Positions 33,301 through 45,900 of a stretch of 64,000 nt of DNA are shown here, in pieces. The notes beneath the pieces were generated by a model. The model was given only the letters and a program-made list of their open reading frames with translations. It ran no database searches and had not been told where the DNA came from. The position numbers were made by a program, and so were the translations under genes. This DNA is from Rhytidiadelphus loreus. Its lineage: Eukaryota > Streptophyta > Bryopsida > Hypnales > Hylocomiaceae. The stretch spans positions 28,252,760 to 28,316,759 of the forward strand of contig OX344762.1 of the NCBI GenBank assembly GCA_947034895.1, given 5' to 3'. The first letter of the stretch is position 1. Each line of letters starts with the position of its first letter.

Positions 33301-34395
33301 TTCCCTCCATCCTAAAATGATTGTCCATAATTCTAAAAATAGATGTTCAAAAATGATCGTCCACTTTGTCAATTTGAGCTCTAATACTTCTTGGACACCA
33401 ACAATTTTGCACCACTATGTTTGTCCCTTCCATAGGACTCTCTTTTCAGCCTCGAAAAGATAGAAAAAGATAATGATAAGAGTGATATAGTGATATTGAG
33501 AAACATGGTTGAATATTGGGTTTGGACCAATGCACAAGAACTCACCATTCATAAATTCCTTTAGCAACCATAGCAACAAGACAATAGGAAAAAAAATTCA
33601 CAAGTTGAATTTATGTTATTTGCAATCTATTCAACAACAATGCAAGCACGTGAGCATAGAGACACGAGTCTATGAGCCTTGAACCTAGTTGTAGGTACGT
33701 ACCTACAACCATTTGAAGGTGTTTATAATATACATACGTGTAATATAAGTACAATCATAACATGGAGAGAGTTTATAATATAGGTACCTATAACATAAAC
33801 ACCTATGATCATAGAAAGTGTTTATACTATAAACTCCTAAGCTCATGGACTCATAAATTCTATGCTCACATACTAGCACTCCCCATTTATTCTATGCAAG
33901 TCTAATTCTAACTGAAAAAACTCCGAAGGCCCCATAACTGAATTGCCTATAAAAATTCCCAATCTACTTTGAAACTCTACACAAAAGAACAAAAGCTGAC
34001 ATACCAAGGAAATGACAAAACCCTATTCTTCATTACATGTACAAACTCCAACTGCTCCAAAATTCCACACATTTATGTGGAATTGCCAGTGTTCAAGAAA
34101 GATAGAGGTCACAAAAACCTACAGATGAGGAATCTAATTCTAAGGTACCTTCACAAAATCTTCACTTGGTACAAAGAGAAGATGGAAAACCAATGTGTTG
34201 ATGTGCTTAGTACTCATTTTTGGTGAGAAATTGTAAACCAAAGGGTGATTCATCATGTGAAGTTATAGTCTCAACTTTCCCATTTCAAGTAGTTCATGCT
34301 TCTAACATAATATTGTTGTTTTTGCAAATCACTTAGCACATCAGGAGTTAATCTACTTGTCTCCATTCATTACAATCATTTTAGGATGGAAGGAG
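33301..34395. mobile_element. Stowaway/mariner-like element, 1.1 kb
   Basis: TA at 33299-33300 and 34396-34397. The TIR CTCCATCCTAAAATGATTGT and its partner CTTCCATCCTAAAATGATTG resemble the CTCCCTCCGTCC Stowaway terminus. It contains an R1 repeat (33655-33885). An 85-codon frame at 33969-34226 does not resemble a mariner transposase. Confidence 0.7.
33655..33885. repeat. Dispersed repeat R1, copy inside the Stowaway-like element
   Basis: Same block order as 9185-9445: CAACCATTTGAAGGTG, ATAGGTACCTATAACAT, AAGCTCATGGACTCA, ATACTAGCACTCC. Its position inside a mobile element offers one route for dispersal. Confidence 0.6.
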
Positions 34396-34397
34396 TA

Positions 34398-35924
34398 GAA
34401 TATAATGACACGTTATCATAATAAAAGTTGAGAAAAATTTATTAACATGGCTTTGAGATAATTATGGACATTGGCTTAGTTTTGACATTTTTTTCCTTGA
34501 AATCACATAAAATTAGACTCCCTTTGTCCCTCTAAAAAACTCCAAAAAGCTTCCCCACAAGGGATTAATTGTATTTTTAGTCTTTGTGTTGGTGATACAT
34601 GCATTCAAAAACTTGTAATCCATCCCTCAAATCTATGCAAAATCTCTAGCTTAGACGTTGTTTAGGTACCCCAAATCCATATAGAAAGTATCATATTTGA
34701 CCATAGTTTGTGAATGTTGCCGGCTCATTATTCTTAATGAATTAAAGGTTGGTGGCAACAATAGGATTTTAGAAATATTTGTCCCAACCTAAATACTTGC
34801 AATAAGAAAACCTAGCTCACTTCATAAACAAATTTTCATAGTACCCAAGTGGTTACTAAATCCATTATCAATACTATTGTTTGAGGAAGCATGGCAGGTA
34901 CAAGGTGCCTCATATGGACAAGGCCAAACTTGCTAGGAGAGGAATGCACTTTGACTTGCCTCTATGAAGTCGTTCTATACGGCCATCACTTACTCAACAA
35001 TTGAAATTAGTCAGCAAAGCTTTTTAGTGGGACAAAAACTATGCCTGATTTGGAATAGAAAGTTTGAAATTTCAAGTAATCACAACTTTGACATCATTTG
35101 ACTTGTTATACTCCAATTGAGATGCATTCCAATCAAAAATTGTAAAACCTAGAGACAAATATGTTTAAGAACATATAAAATATTATAACTAATTGAGGAC
35201 ATATGATCTTAGTAGCCATTGTTGGAAATTTATAGGTTGCAATGTGAATCATTGTTGACTTTATTTTGTATAGTTTTGGAAATTAATGTTGCATTTAGTA
35301 ATGACCATAAATTTATTTGTTTATTTTCTAACTCATTTTTTTTTAATATTCTATTTTAATATCTTAATAGACATCACTTCATACTTTATAATCTTGTGTT
35401 CAAAACTTATAATTTTGATCACTTTTTGCTCAATGCATTGTAGTTTTCAATCTATATATCGAATAGTTATTAAGGTAAAAAATATGGGCCATACCAAAAA
35501 TTATGTGATGAGTGATGCATTTGTCATTCATAATGTGGCATTTGTTGTAGAAAATATTGCTCTCTAGTCCTAAAGAAGAACTAAAGTGTTTGAAATCAAT
35601 TGTTGGAATTTTGAATAACAACAATATAATGAAATTGATGATACAAACCACATTCAATCAGGATTTCTTGCATTGAGACAAGGGGCCTCCATAATCACAA
35701 GATAGCAAACAAATTTATAATGAAGTTGAACTATGTGTGAAATTGTGTTGTACCAATTGGTAAACCCAAAGAATTTGTGCACCTTTCCTAAACAATGCTA
35801 ACATACTATGCACAAACTAGGGACATGACTTACAAGAAAATCCATAATACCATTTGCACTACCATAGTACCAATACACTAATTTGATATTTATTTGTAGC
35901 ACTAATTATAAACTCTAACTCTAA
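34398..35924. other. AT-rich intergenic with a Stowaway-like end
   Basis: At about 34508 a GACTCCCTTTGTCCCTCT string looks like a Stowaway terminus. At about 35008 a CTTTTTAGTGGGACAAA string resembles sequence at 52790-52805. A complete element could not be delimited. No coding content. Confidence 0.35.
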
Positions 35925-36055
35925 ATGTCAACATGAACACTATTTGTCTGCTATTTTTAGTAGTGTTCATGTTGACATGTAATGCACTAAATGTCAAAAA
36001 TATCACTAATGTTATCAATGTTGAATGTTGACATGAACACTATTTGTCAAATAAA
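35925..36055. repeat. Foldback around ATGTCAACATGAACACTA
   Basis: ATGTCAACATGAACACTA at 35925 is followed after 18 bp by its exact inverse (ending 35978), and the same word returns in the first orientation at about 36029-36044. Short and non-coding; perhaps a MITE relic. Confidence 0.6.
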
Positions 36056-36223
36056 TGAGAATTAGAGTGAGTCACATAATAGGGTAAGTAACATTAATAT
36101 CATTAATAGTGTCAGTAATGGGTCTTCATTTACTTATTTTTATTTGACACAAATGAAAATTTCATTGCACAGTAGAACCCACGCAAATGTAATGGGTCTT
36201 TTAATGTCATTTCCCAAGTCTAC

Positions 36224-36643
36224 TCAGACTATTTTTCCACTAATGGCATAACTTTGCACTGACAACCTGTGAAGACCCTGTGAACCTCTACTACAACCCT
36301 GATTGAATGTGAAGGCCCCATGAATCTGTCCTGTAGCTTTGCAGTGACAACCTAAAATGAATCTGATGAACAGGTAGGAGGTGGTGACGTTGCATTTCAC
36401 TCTTGAAATACCAAACTTTCGGGAAATTCCAGAGCTGGAATCACGAGGTCTGATACCCCTCGTGATCAAGCCCTCCAGCAAACCTTGACAGGAATTCCAA
36501 ACCAAGCCTGGTCTGAAGCGGTTACAATTTGAACTGTCAACACAAGCCACATGTCTGTTTGTTCGATTGACATCCCAAATGTGGAGAGGCAAGTCCCACA
36601 ACCTAAAACCTCCATGGTAAGCAAATCCTAAGCACCCTCCCAA
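36224..36643 (-). pseudogene. Degraded open frame, possibly retroelement-derived
   Basis: A 139-codon minus-strand frame is GC-richer than its surroundings and contains GGFRLWDLPLHIWDVNR. This faintly recalls the V-R-L-x-G-L-P-x-H-L-W segment of plant DUF4283/zinc-knuckle retroelement proteins. Upstream, another frame (FQKTEKSILLRWEGA) looks like its continuation after a frameshift. No complete domain is seen. The assignment is a guess from a short motif; it could equally be chance. Confidence 0.2.
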
Positions 36644-36930
36644 CGCAGAAGAATAGATTTCTCAGTCTTCTGGAACATTCTAAACCACTTCGTTACTCCT
36701 AGTCACATGGTGTGAAGGAGTTCACATGACATATCTTCCATTTGCACACCATAAGGTGACCAGATTTTCTGCCAAACCTAATTGCTTGCAAGTGTTGGAC
36801 GCTGCATTGCACATACCTGAGGTCGATCATATTGAAAAAAACTCTCCTCGCTCGCTCAGTCTCCCTTTTCCTGATCGTTAGTTTTTGAGTTCCATCAAGA
36901 TCTACTTACCTCGCTGTCGAAGCAATCATC

Positions 36931-39900
36931 ATGGCGAGGGCGAGGCCGACGCAGTCACAGATAGACGACATTTACATGAATATTTTGCAGTCGAGACCAA
37001 ACATGCTGGATGCCGCCGTGGAACAGGCTGCTCTTAAAGTTGTAATCGCTCCGAAACTATTTCTAATGTTGGTTGTTCCCCCATTTCACGCAGGAGCAAT
37101 GTCTTCGAAGAATCTGTATGATGTACAGAGCCAGTCAGGAATCATCCACATTCATCACAAAACGCCCTGTGGATTAGAAGCACAACAATTTATGAGGTCG
37201 TTTGAACGACGACAACTTGAAATAGGAGATTTTGGCACTAATTTCAAGTCAGATTGATTGATTATGCTATCCATTGCACACATTTTCAAACTCACCGCCA
37301 CCTCCCAAAATGCCAAAAATATTTTGCCCTGAATCACAATCATTACCTCAGTCATTACCACCAAAGCTGACGAATCTGTCAAGTTTGTTGGTGATGACGA
37401 TTGCAAATCACTGAGCGACCTGCCATTTCACAGCAATAACACATCTCTCGACCTGGCAAAAACTGTGCAGAGAGGACCCAACATAAGTCGCCTGTTATAC
37501 GCCGGCAAAATTCCCGAGGACAAGCAGCCGGAAACCTCAAAGGACCGCGTAGTCGGTAATCTCCAACAAATCACCACAATTCCGTAAACTGCTTACACAA
37601 GTCTTAAACCCTAAAAGGACCAAGAATTCACGGTTACTATCCCAACCAATTTGATTGACCATAACGTGAGGAATACAATTCAGACGGGGCTAACTTTTAT
37701 AACATCAGAATCAGTGAAGAACACCGCATCCATAGGAGAGAAAATAAAAGTGAATTGAACAGAAAGAACATCCCCAAATGGCCTTAAATAAAAACAAGAC
37801 CCAATTAGGGATTCCTGGTCCGGTAGGGGTAAAAAGAAATTATAAAAAATGTTAATGATGCACAAGAAGCGAACAATCAGCATGATCAGAATGGAGAGCA
37901 TGTCCATGGCTACTAAAAATCGAGTTGACCGCCGTGACTAGGTGTGCAGGATGGCACGAATTGACGATGAAAGGCGCAGGGCTGATCTCCAGAATGGCAG
38001 GGTTTTTGATGGTGTACCCGACATGCGTAGTGCATTTGCTTGAGGTAACCCAAAGCACAGAAACTGCAAGAGCACAGGGCAAGATTGAATTTCTTCACCT
38101 GGGCGTCGGATGTTCGTTTGTTGCAATTGAGAAGGAATGGTGTGCAGGCGGAGACGCCGACGCTGATGCACGTGGTGAAAGCATTGCGCGGTGAAGGCAA
38201 GCTGGCGCCAATTCTGGAAGGAGTGTGCATCCTCTCCTTCACAGAAATGGTAAGAACTCCTTAACCTTGAAAGAACAGGCCCATGACCTCTGATTTCAAG
38301 CCTCCCTGTCCATCATTCTGTTTACTGCCATTTTGCAACTATGGATGAATGAAAAAAATTATATTTATTTTTAGAGATGAAATTATATGTATGCTATGAG
38401 TCATAAGAATTTCAATTTGGGGGGGGGGGGGGGACATTTAAAATTATTGTGAATTTTTTAAGAAAAAAAATGAAGAAAATTCATACCAAATATCAAATAT
38501 ACTCAGAAAAATCTAGAATTTTCACCAACGATGTATATTATAGTGTATAACATCATGGTATATAATAAAGTTACCTTGCCACTCTAAAATTACAAAATCA
38601 ACAAACTATGGTTAGATGCCCAAAATTCATATTGCTATAAAGTATTGAAATTTATGATTTTTTTCAAAGTTTCCAATTGGAGTAGAAACTTCACTTAATA
38701 AGCTTCATTTAATTAATTGGACTCAAATTCCAAAGACATCATTTTTGTGGCTAAAATTCACATTAAGTGAAAATAGCAAGAATTCTTCTTTAGAAAAGCC
38801 AATAATACCATAATGATAAAATTTGCAATACTATTCATTGAAAATGTGCTCAAGCAACTTCCACAAACAAAATTGGATGAAAAAATGTTTATTTCCATCT
38901 TATAGGACTTCATCTAAAGGATGTTTTGCGTCCTTAGCAACCTCTTAGGGTTGGAAGGACACAACCCCCCTATGACTAAGGTAGTCACCAATATAACGTG
39001 ATTATTGAACCAGTAGGTGCCGATTCTAGTAGTGAAAGTCATCCATTGGACATTTTAGGTCCATATTGTCCTTATAGTATGAAACCCAAAGCGTGGAACC
39101 TGAAATTTGGTCATTTCATTGCAAAATCCCACCACCACCATCCAATCATATTTGTACTGCAAAGAAATAGTTCACTCCAACCATGAAGATTATAATAATC
39201 ATAATCTAGGTTGTTGTAATATCAAAATGTAGGAAAGGATGTCATTGTAGAATGCCAATAAAAGATTGTTCAAATTTTCTTATTCTAAGGTAGTCCAAGT
39301 AAAATTTAGGAGTGTTTAGTGTGCTAATAGAGAGGAAAGCAACTGAGAAAGCAATTAGGCAAGCCAAGAATTTTTTTCATTATCATTGAAAGCTTGCATC
39401 TATGAAGTTTCTTCCAATCTACAAATTCTAGTGTAAATTCATGAGATTTTTATTTTTACATTTATATATTTTTTTAAATTGGTTAAAAAAAAAAATCTTT
39501 GTGTTGATTGTTGGAATTTTGATTCTTCCAAAAACTAAGCTTTCCAAAAACAATTGAAATCTTTCTCATGTAGTTACTTTTGGAGGGACATTTTATTAGT
39601 GCAAGATGATTTAAGGGTGGTTTAACACCTCCATTATCTTTGAAAAATTGGCATGCAAGTAACTAACATAAGTACCTACCCAATGATCCAAATTTCCAAG
39701 GTTAGATAGTGCCTCCTTCATGACAAATTTGAGTCAAACTATGTTGACCCTATTAGGCAAGACCCAAAATTTCTTTTCTTTTAATTTCAAACGTTTAATC
39801 TCACAATCTACATAGTTAAATGGGCTGAAATTTTTTCCACAAATCCCCATTGTAGTTTAATACAATTTTTTATGGTTGAGGGTAAAAAATGTTTTTGTAT

Positions 39901-42900
39901 TTCAATTATGCTCGATGAACTAGAAATTGGTAGTTTTGGATATATATGTCAAAAGTAGTCGAGGAACTTTAGGGGTTAATGCATTATTAATTCTTATTAC
40001 TTTTATATGACTCTCCTACAATTATTTTCATATGATTTTCCTAAGATCTTCATATGCCTTTTAAAATAATTCCATAAGATTTTAAATTTTAGTGAAACTT
40101 TGTGAAAGTTGCAATTTCTACAGAAGTTACAATTTGAGAATTTTTAAAAAACTTTTAGCTTCTAATTCCCTTTTGAATTAAGTAAATTCCAAAAATTAAT
40201 ATAAAGTTTGTATAAAAATTTCATTAGGGGGTATTGAATTTTATATGCTCAAATGTATATTAACCCCTTAAAGAAATTAGATGTTTTTAGGCCCAAAATT
40301 ACTTCAAAATACTCAAATCCAAAGCAAGACTAAAATCTTTATCTATATTTATTCATTAATAAATTCAACTATAGAATCCCTTAGTTAACTTGTTATAGTA
40401 TGCCTTCCTAAAATTTTAAAAGAAGAAATCTTACCAATTGCAAGATCATGTTGCTTGAATTTTTTTTTAAAGTATTTTCAACTCTTCGTGAATGATTATG
40501 TTTTTTCTTTCAAACTTTTGAAACAAAACGTGTAGATCCTACAACTTGTTACTCTCCATAATATATTGAAGAAATAAGTTGGGAATAAATATAAAAAATG
40601 TCAACAAAAAATAATTTATATTTGTGCTTGAAAAAAAATATTGAGTGAAAAGAAGGAGAGTATGATTCAAAATTGTTAAGAATTTAGTTATGGAATTGAA
40701 AAATTCCAATCCCAATGGTTGTAATGTTGTAATAAAAAATCTGCATCCAAAGATTTTATTTTTTTCAAAATATCTTTTTATCATTTGTGGTTTATTCTAA
40801 AAAGAGAAATTGAGACTCAAACACCTTTTAGCATCATTGATTAGGAATGGAAGTCCGAAATCTAATTTCAAATTAGTACTTTGCCTCTAAATAGAGATTT
40901 CAAAATCCAACATTTAGTTTTTAATCAAATGCACTATTCAAATTTGGAGGTCGAACAACTAATATATAGTAATAGTAATGTGTTAATCACTTAGACCATT
41001 ATATATTTCAATTAATTGGTAAAGATCAATCCTTTTCTAAACCTTCAATCCATTGTTTTACTTTGAAGACAACATCTTGGAATTTTTTAATTCACTTTGA
41101 CGTTCAATGGAATTCAAATGGTTTATGTCTTCATTGTATTTTGAATCAATATTTTGTAATAATAGAAAATGATTGATTTTGTTTTTGTTTTTGGAGACAA
41201 AGAGGGGTGAACGGAAATTCATATAATTAAAGATTTTTTATTATGGATCTTTAACAAATTTTTATTTAAAAAGAAAATTAATTGACTTATTTCATGAAAA
41301 TTGATTTCTCCAACATTTGTCAAGTAAGAAGGCAGTGAACAAAATTTTATTACAATTCCAAATGAGATCTTAGTACAAATGTGGGATGAGGCCATATAGT
41401 TAGTGTATCACAACAAACATCATGCCACCTACCATATAATTTTTTGTCTACCTATAGGCCAATTTGGGTTGCATAACAGGAAAAAATCCACCAATGACTA
41501 CTCAAGTAATGCACCAAAATCAATTACAAAAGATTACTTTCATTCAAAAAGTATTTAGTGGCAATACATTGTTAGTCCATACCTATAAAAAGATGACATA
41601 CTAATCCAATGTAACAAGAAAAATGTCAAATTTCCTATACTACCACAATATAATAGTATGAATGAAAAAAAAAAAGAGTAAAAGAAAAATCACATTCTTG
41701 CTTCTTACTGACAAATATTTTAATTATAAATTCCAACAAAATTATTAGAAAATGTCATTGAACTATAGAGATGGAAGAAAGAGACACCATACACACATGA
41801 CACCTCCCAAGAAGCAAAATCAATGATTTTATTTTTGAAATCTATTACAAAGATGGAAAATTATATAATCTTCCAATTTGATATCTTTAGAAATCTAAAT
41901 TACGGTAGTATCATGGATAAATCATTTTATAATTTTTAAAATCATTTTTTATAAGAAAATTTTTATCAAGCAAAAATCCATTGATTTCCAACATTTGATA
42001 TATTGGTTCAATTCTTATTTATTAATTTTACAAAATAATATAATATTATAAATCTCAAAGAATGCAATTATATTTATCTCTCTATGTGTATATATATTGA
42101 TTATTACATTGAATAAGAAGGATATACAATAACAAAAGCCAAATTTCAAAAACAATGTAATTTTTATCTCTCAAGGCTATTTAGTTCTTGACACTTAGAT
42201 GCAAAGAATGGTGATGATATAGGTGCAACTTCGAGCTTGGCCAGCATGGATGAATGTGTATATTAAAAGTGAAAATCTAGGTCCGTACAATGAATTCATT
42301 CTTGAAGATTTTAATGTGATTCGAAAGGTAATTACTTTAGTTCAAATCAAATCATGAAAGTTTCTTGAGAAATAATGGTGGTGCTATATACATAAAGCAT
42401 ATGTCAAAAATATTGTATACACTAAAAGTTTTTTTAAAATGAATTAAAACTAAATAAATTCTTCAAATTTCTACAAATAGAAGAATATTGGAAATACAAA
42501 ATGTATACATTTTATTAAAATACTTTTTTTTTATTTGGATCTAAATTATTAATAGTAATTATTCAATATTATTTTAAATAACCCTCCAAAATGATACCCA
42601 ACTTTTCGTATAGGACAATATCTCAATCAACAAGTCACTTTTTTCAATATAAACTTCTATAAACTCCATTTGTAATTCACCGATTTAATACATTGATAAT
42701 TAACCAATAAGTCAATTAATTCATAAGCTAACAAAACTCTCACTTCAACAATATATCACTCATTTTGTCTTTTGAATCCACCAATTTACTATTCTAATAA
42801 AAAGAGTGGATCATCCCTTAATTATTGGATCAAGGGTTCATCCACTTACTTTGTAGTAAATGAAATTTGGTGGACTGAGTCGTAGATTTTAATTGACAAA

Positions 42901-45900
42901 TTTGGTGGATTGAATGACAAGTGTGTTGTAATAAATTTGACGGATTGAGCAATAGATTAGTGGAGTAAGTGATACAATTGTAAATTAACATAGTTGATTT
43001 GGATAGATGAATGGATTTGTTATTTTGGTAAAAACAAATTTGAATTAACAAACCTAGTGAGTTGAGTGATGTGACAAATTTGAATTAAGAAATCTAATAG
43101 ATTGAATGCACATTTGTGGATGGAATGATTGATCCAAATAGATTAGTGGATTGAGTGAAATTTGATAGATTAAGTGACAAATTTGAATTGACAAATTTAG
43201 TAGATTGAGTGACTAATTTGGATAGATTAGAAGATTGAAATCTTATTTACCCTTCCTTATAAGCAAGTCTGGCATCATGTCCACTATCCCTTATCGCCTA
43301 CTTTTCATTTAAGACATATATTACTAAGTCAAGCTACTTTGAAGAATTTTTGTTTAGACTCTAATTGCTAGGCATAGTTGTATATATGATGTGATAATAA
43401 TCCAAAAAACATTTTTGTAGATCCCTAGAGTGTATCTTTCTAGGCTACCAAAGCTTGTTTATGACTTGCCCAAATTCTTCAATGTAAAGTTGTCTTCCTT
43501 TATATGGTGGCTATAAATCCCATATACTAAATCTAAATGATTTTATTGTCTACTAGCTCTAGTTAATATGTGTAAACAGACCTTAAGTGGCATATTTGAA
43601 TTAACAAATCTGGTAGATTGATGGACAATTTTGACTTAACAAATTTAGTAGGCTGAGCTAAGCGACTAATTTGACTTAAATAAATCTAGGGGATTGAATG
43701 ATTGATTTGTAGATTGAGTGACAAATTTGTATTAACAAATCTAGTGGATCTAATGACAAATGTAAATTGATAAATCTAGTAGATTGAATGACATATTTAA
43801 ATTAACAAATCTAAAAGACTAATCAATTCTAACTTTGAATTAATCCCTAAAGGACCAAAGTTTTTTTCTAGCAAAATACAATCAAAATTGTCATTTCTAT
43901 AATTAATTGCAAAGAGTAAAATTTATTTATTTATTTATGTTTTTCATATTTTACCACATGATCTAGCACTTAACTAGTATAAAATTGTGTGGAAGAAATT
44001 TCATAAACTTTGATAGTATAGATTGGAAGATATTTGTGATTGGAGAGAAGAAAAGTTTTTTTCTTACACCATGATTGACTAGATTTTAAGGCTTTGAATC
44101 TTCTTAACTTACAGTTTTTTGCAAAATAGATTTTGAATATAAAAAAATTATGTTGAAGAATTGAGTTGAGAGTCTTGGGGAAAAAATTCAAAATAAAAAC
44201 TGTGATTTTCATTCTTAAGAAAATTGTTAAGTGGAAGCAAGTACAAAATGGAAGGAAAAACTAAATTGTTAATAGCTTTAAGATGGAATTGAAACACACT
44301 AATCCCAACTATGAGATTGTTCTAGAAAGTAAAATAAACCATGCACAAAAAAAAAGTCCTAAAAAATTGTGAAAATTGAGGTAAAAAATGAATCTTATGA
44401 GTTATTATTTGAAGAAGATGCTATGATTGCTCCAAAACAAGATTTTCCACTTAACTTTCTCATTAGTAGTTCAAATAAAATGAATCAAAATTTTCTTTTG
44501 TAGACAAAAACATTTTTTATGAGGAAAAAAAGTTTTAATTTTATTATGAATTTTGTTGATCGTTTTGCTACCCAAAGACCTCCATTTTGAGCTTCAAGTG
44601 GCATAATTTTTTCTCGTACAAGTACCAATTGAATACAAATTATATTCCTAGAAAGCTAGTGTTTCTATCTTCTATAAAAATTCAAATCATAAGAACGTGC
44701 CCAAACCTTCAAGATCTTCCTAAGGGTACTTCTGATCTTTTAGGGATTAACAAATCTACAAGATTGAGTGATCAATTTTCAGATTGAATAATTAAAATTT
44801 TTAATTGAGTGATCAATTTTCAGATTGAATAATTAAAAATTTTAATTGAGTGATCAATTTGAATAGATAAGTAGTTTGAGTGATATTTGGTGGATTGGTT
44901 GATAAATTTGAGCTAACAATTCATCATTCAATCTACCAATCTATCATTCACTTGTTTGTTGGATGAAATCCAAAATCAAATGAAGATTGCTTGGCTTCAT
45001 AATAGGGATTAATTGATAAACTAGTTTAGTGACTAATTCAAAGACAAAATTGACTTATTGACTAATTGGTAGCAATTTACATACATTGAAAATTAGGAAG
45101 ATGTACAAAAGACTAAAGATCTAACTAATAAATAAAAGACCAAAAGATAGATAAACTAACTATAAATTGATTGTCTTTATTAATTAAGAAATCTCCTACA
45201 TGACTTGCTCAACGTACAAGTAGAAAGATAGATTAATTAGAAAGTCAAATAAAATCTAATTAATAATTAATAGATGGATATGGATATGGAATCAATTAGT
45301 TTGAACATGTGAAATTCATATATATGCACATACACACCATACTTTATTGACAATTGTGGTTGAAAATAATTGTTTTCTTGAGGATGTTTTAGCCAAATGG
45401 AAACTAAAAAATAATGTAGAATAAAATAAAATAAATATTAGACAGGTAAAATACCTAAGATGCTAGTAACTTATAATATATGTATATATAATTACTATGT
45501 ATCTATTCCCTAAACCAATTTCCTATCATTGAATCAAGCAATCATTTTCTCATTTAAACTGAGTCAATAATTTAGTAAATCAATATATAATTAAAACAAC
45601 ATGTAAGACCTTCATCTCTTTCAATTTCTCCAATTACTAGTCAAATAGTCATGTAAATTAAATGTAGTTGTTGGTCAATTCTCTAGTTGAATATTTATAA
45701 TTTATATTTCAAAAAGTTTTTTTCTATCCAAAGTCTTCCATGCCACCCACCTTGCCATAATATACTTTAATATAACACAATATTTTCTTGTAGTAGTTCA
45801 TAAAAGATTGTAAATATAATAGTATGCAATAATAATTACATTGCTATGAACAATTTGCAAATTGATCCTTGGATGTTTTATAAATAGATCATTGAAATAA

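Noticed and set aside
33969..34226. 85-codon frame inside the Stowaway-like element as a mariner transposase
   Set aside because: No D,D(34-39)D spacing or helix-turn-helix pattern is visible and the frame is far too short.
42850..43255. Regularly spaced repeats suggestive of a CRISPR array
   Set aside because: Units are degenerate, spacers are not unique and the context is a plant intron. It is a minisatellite.
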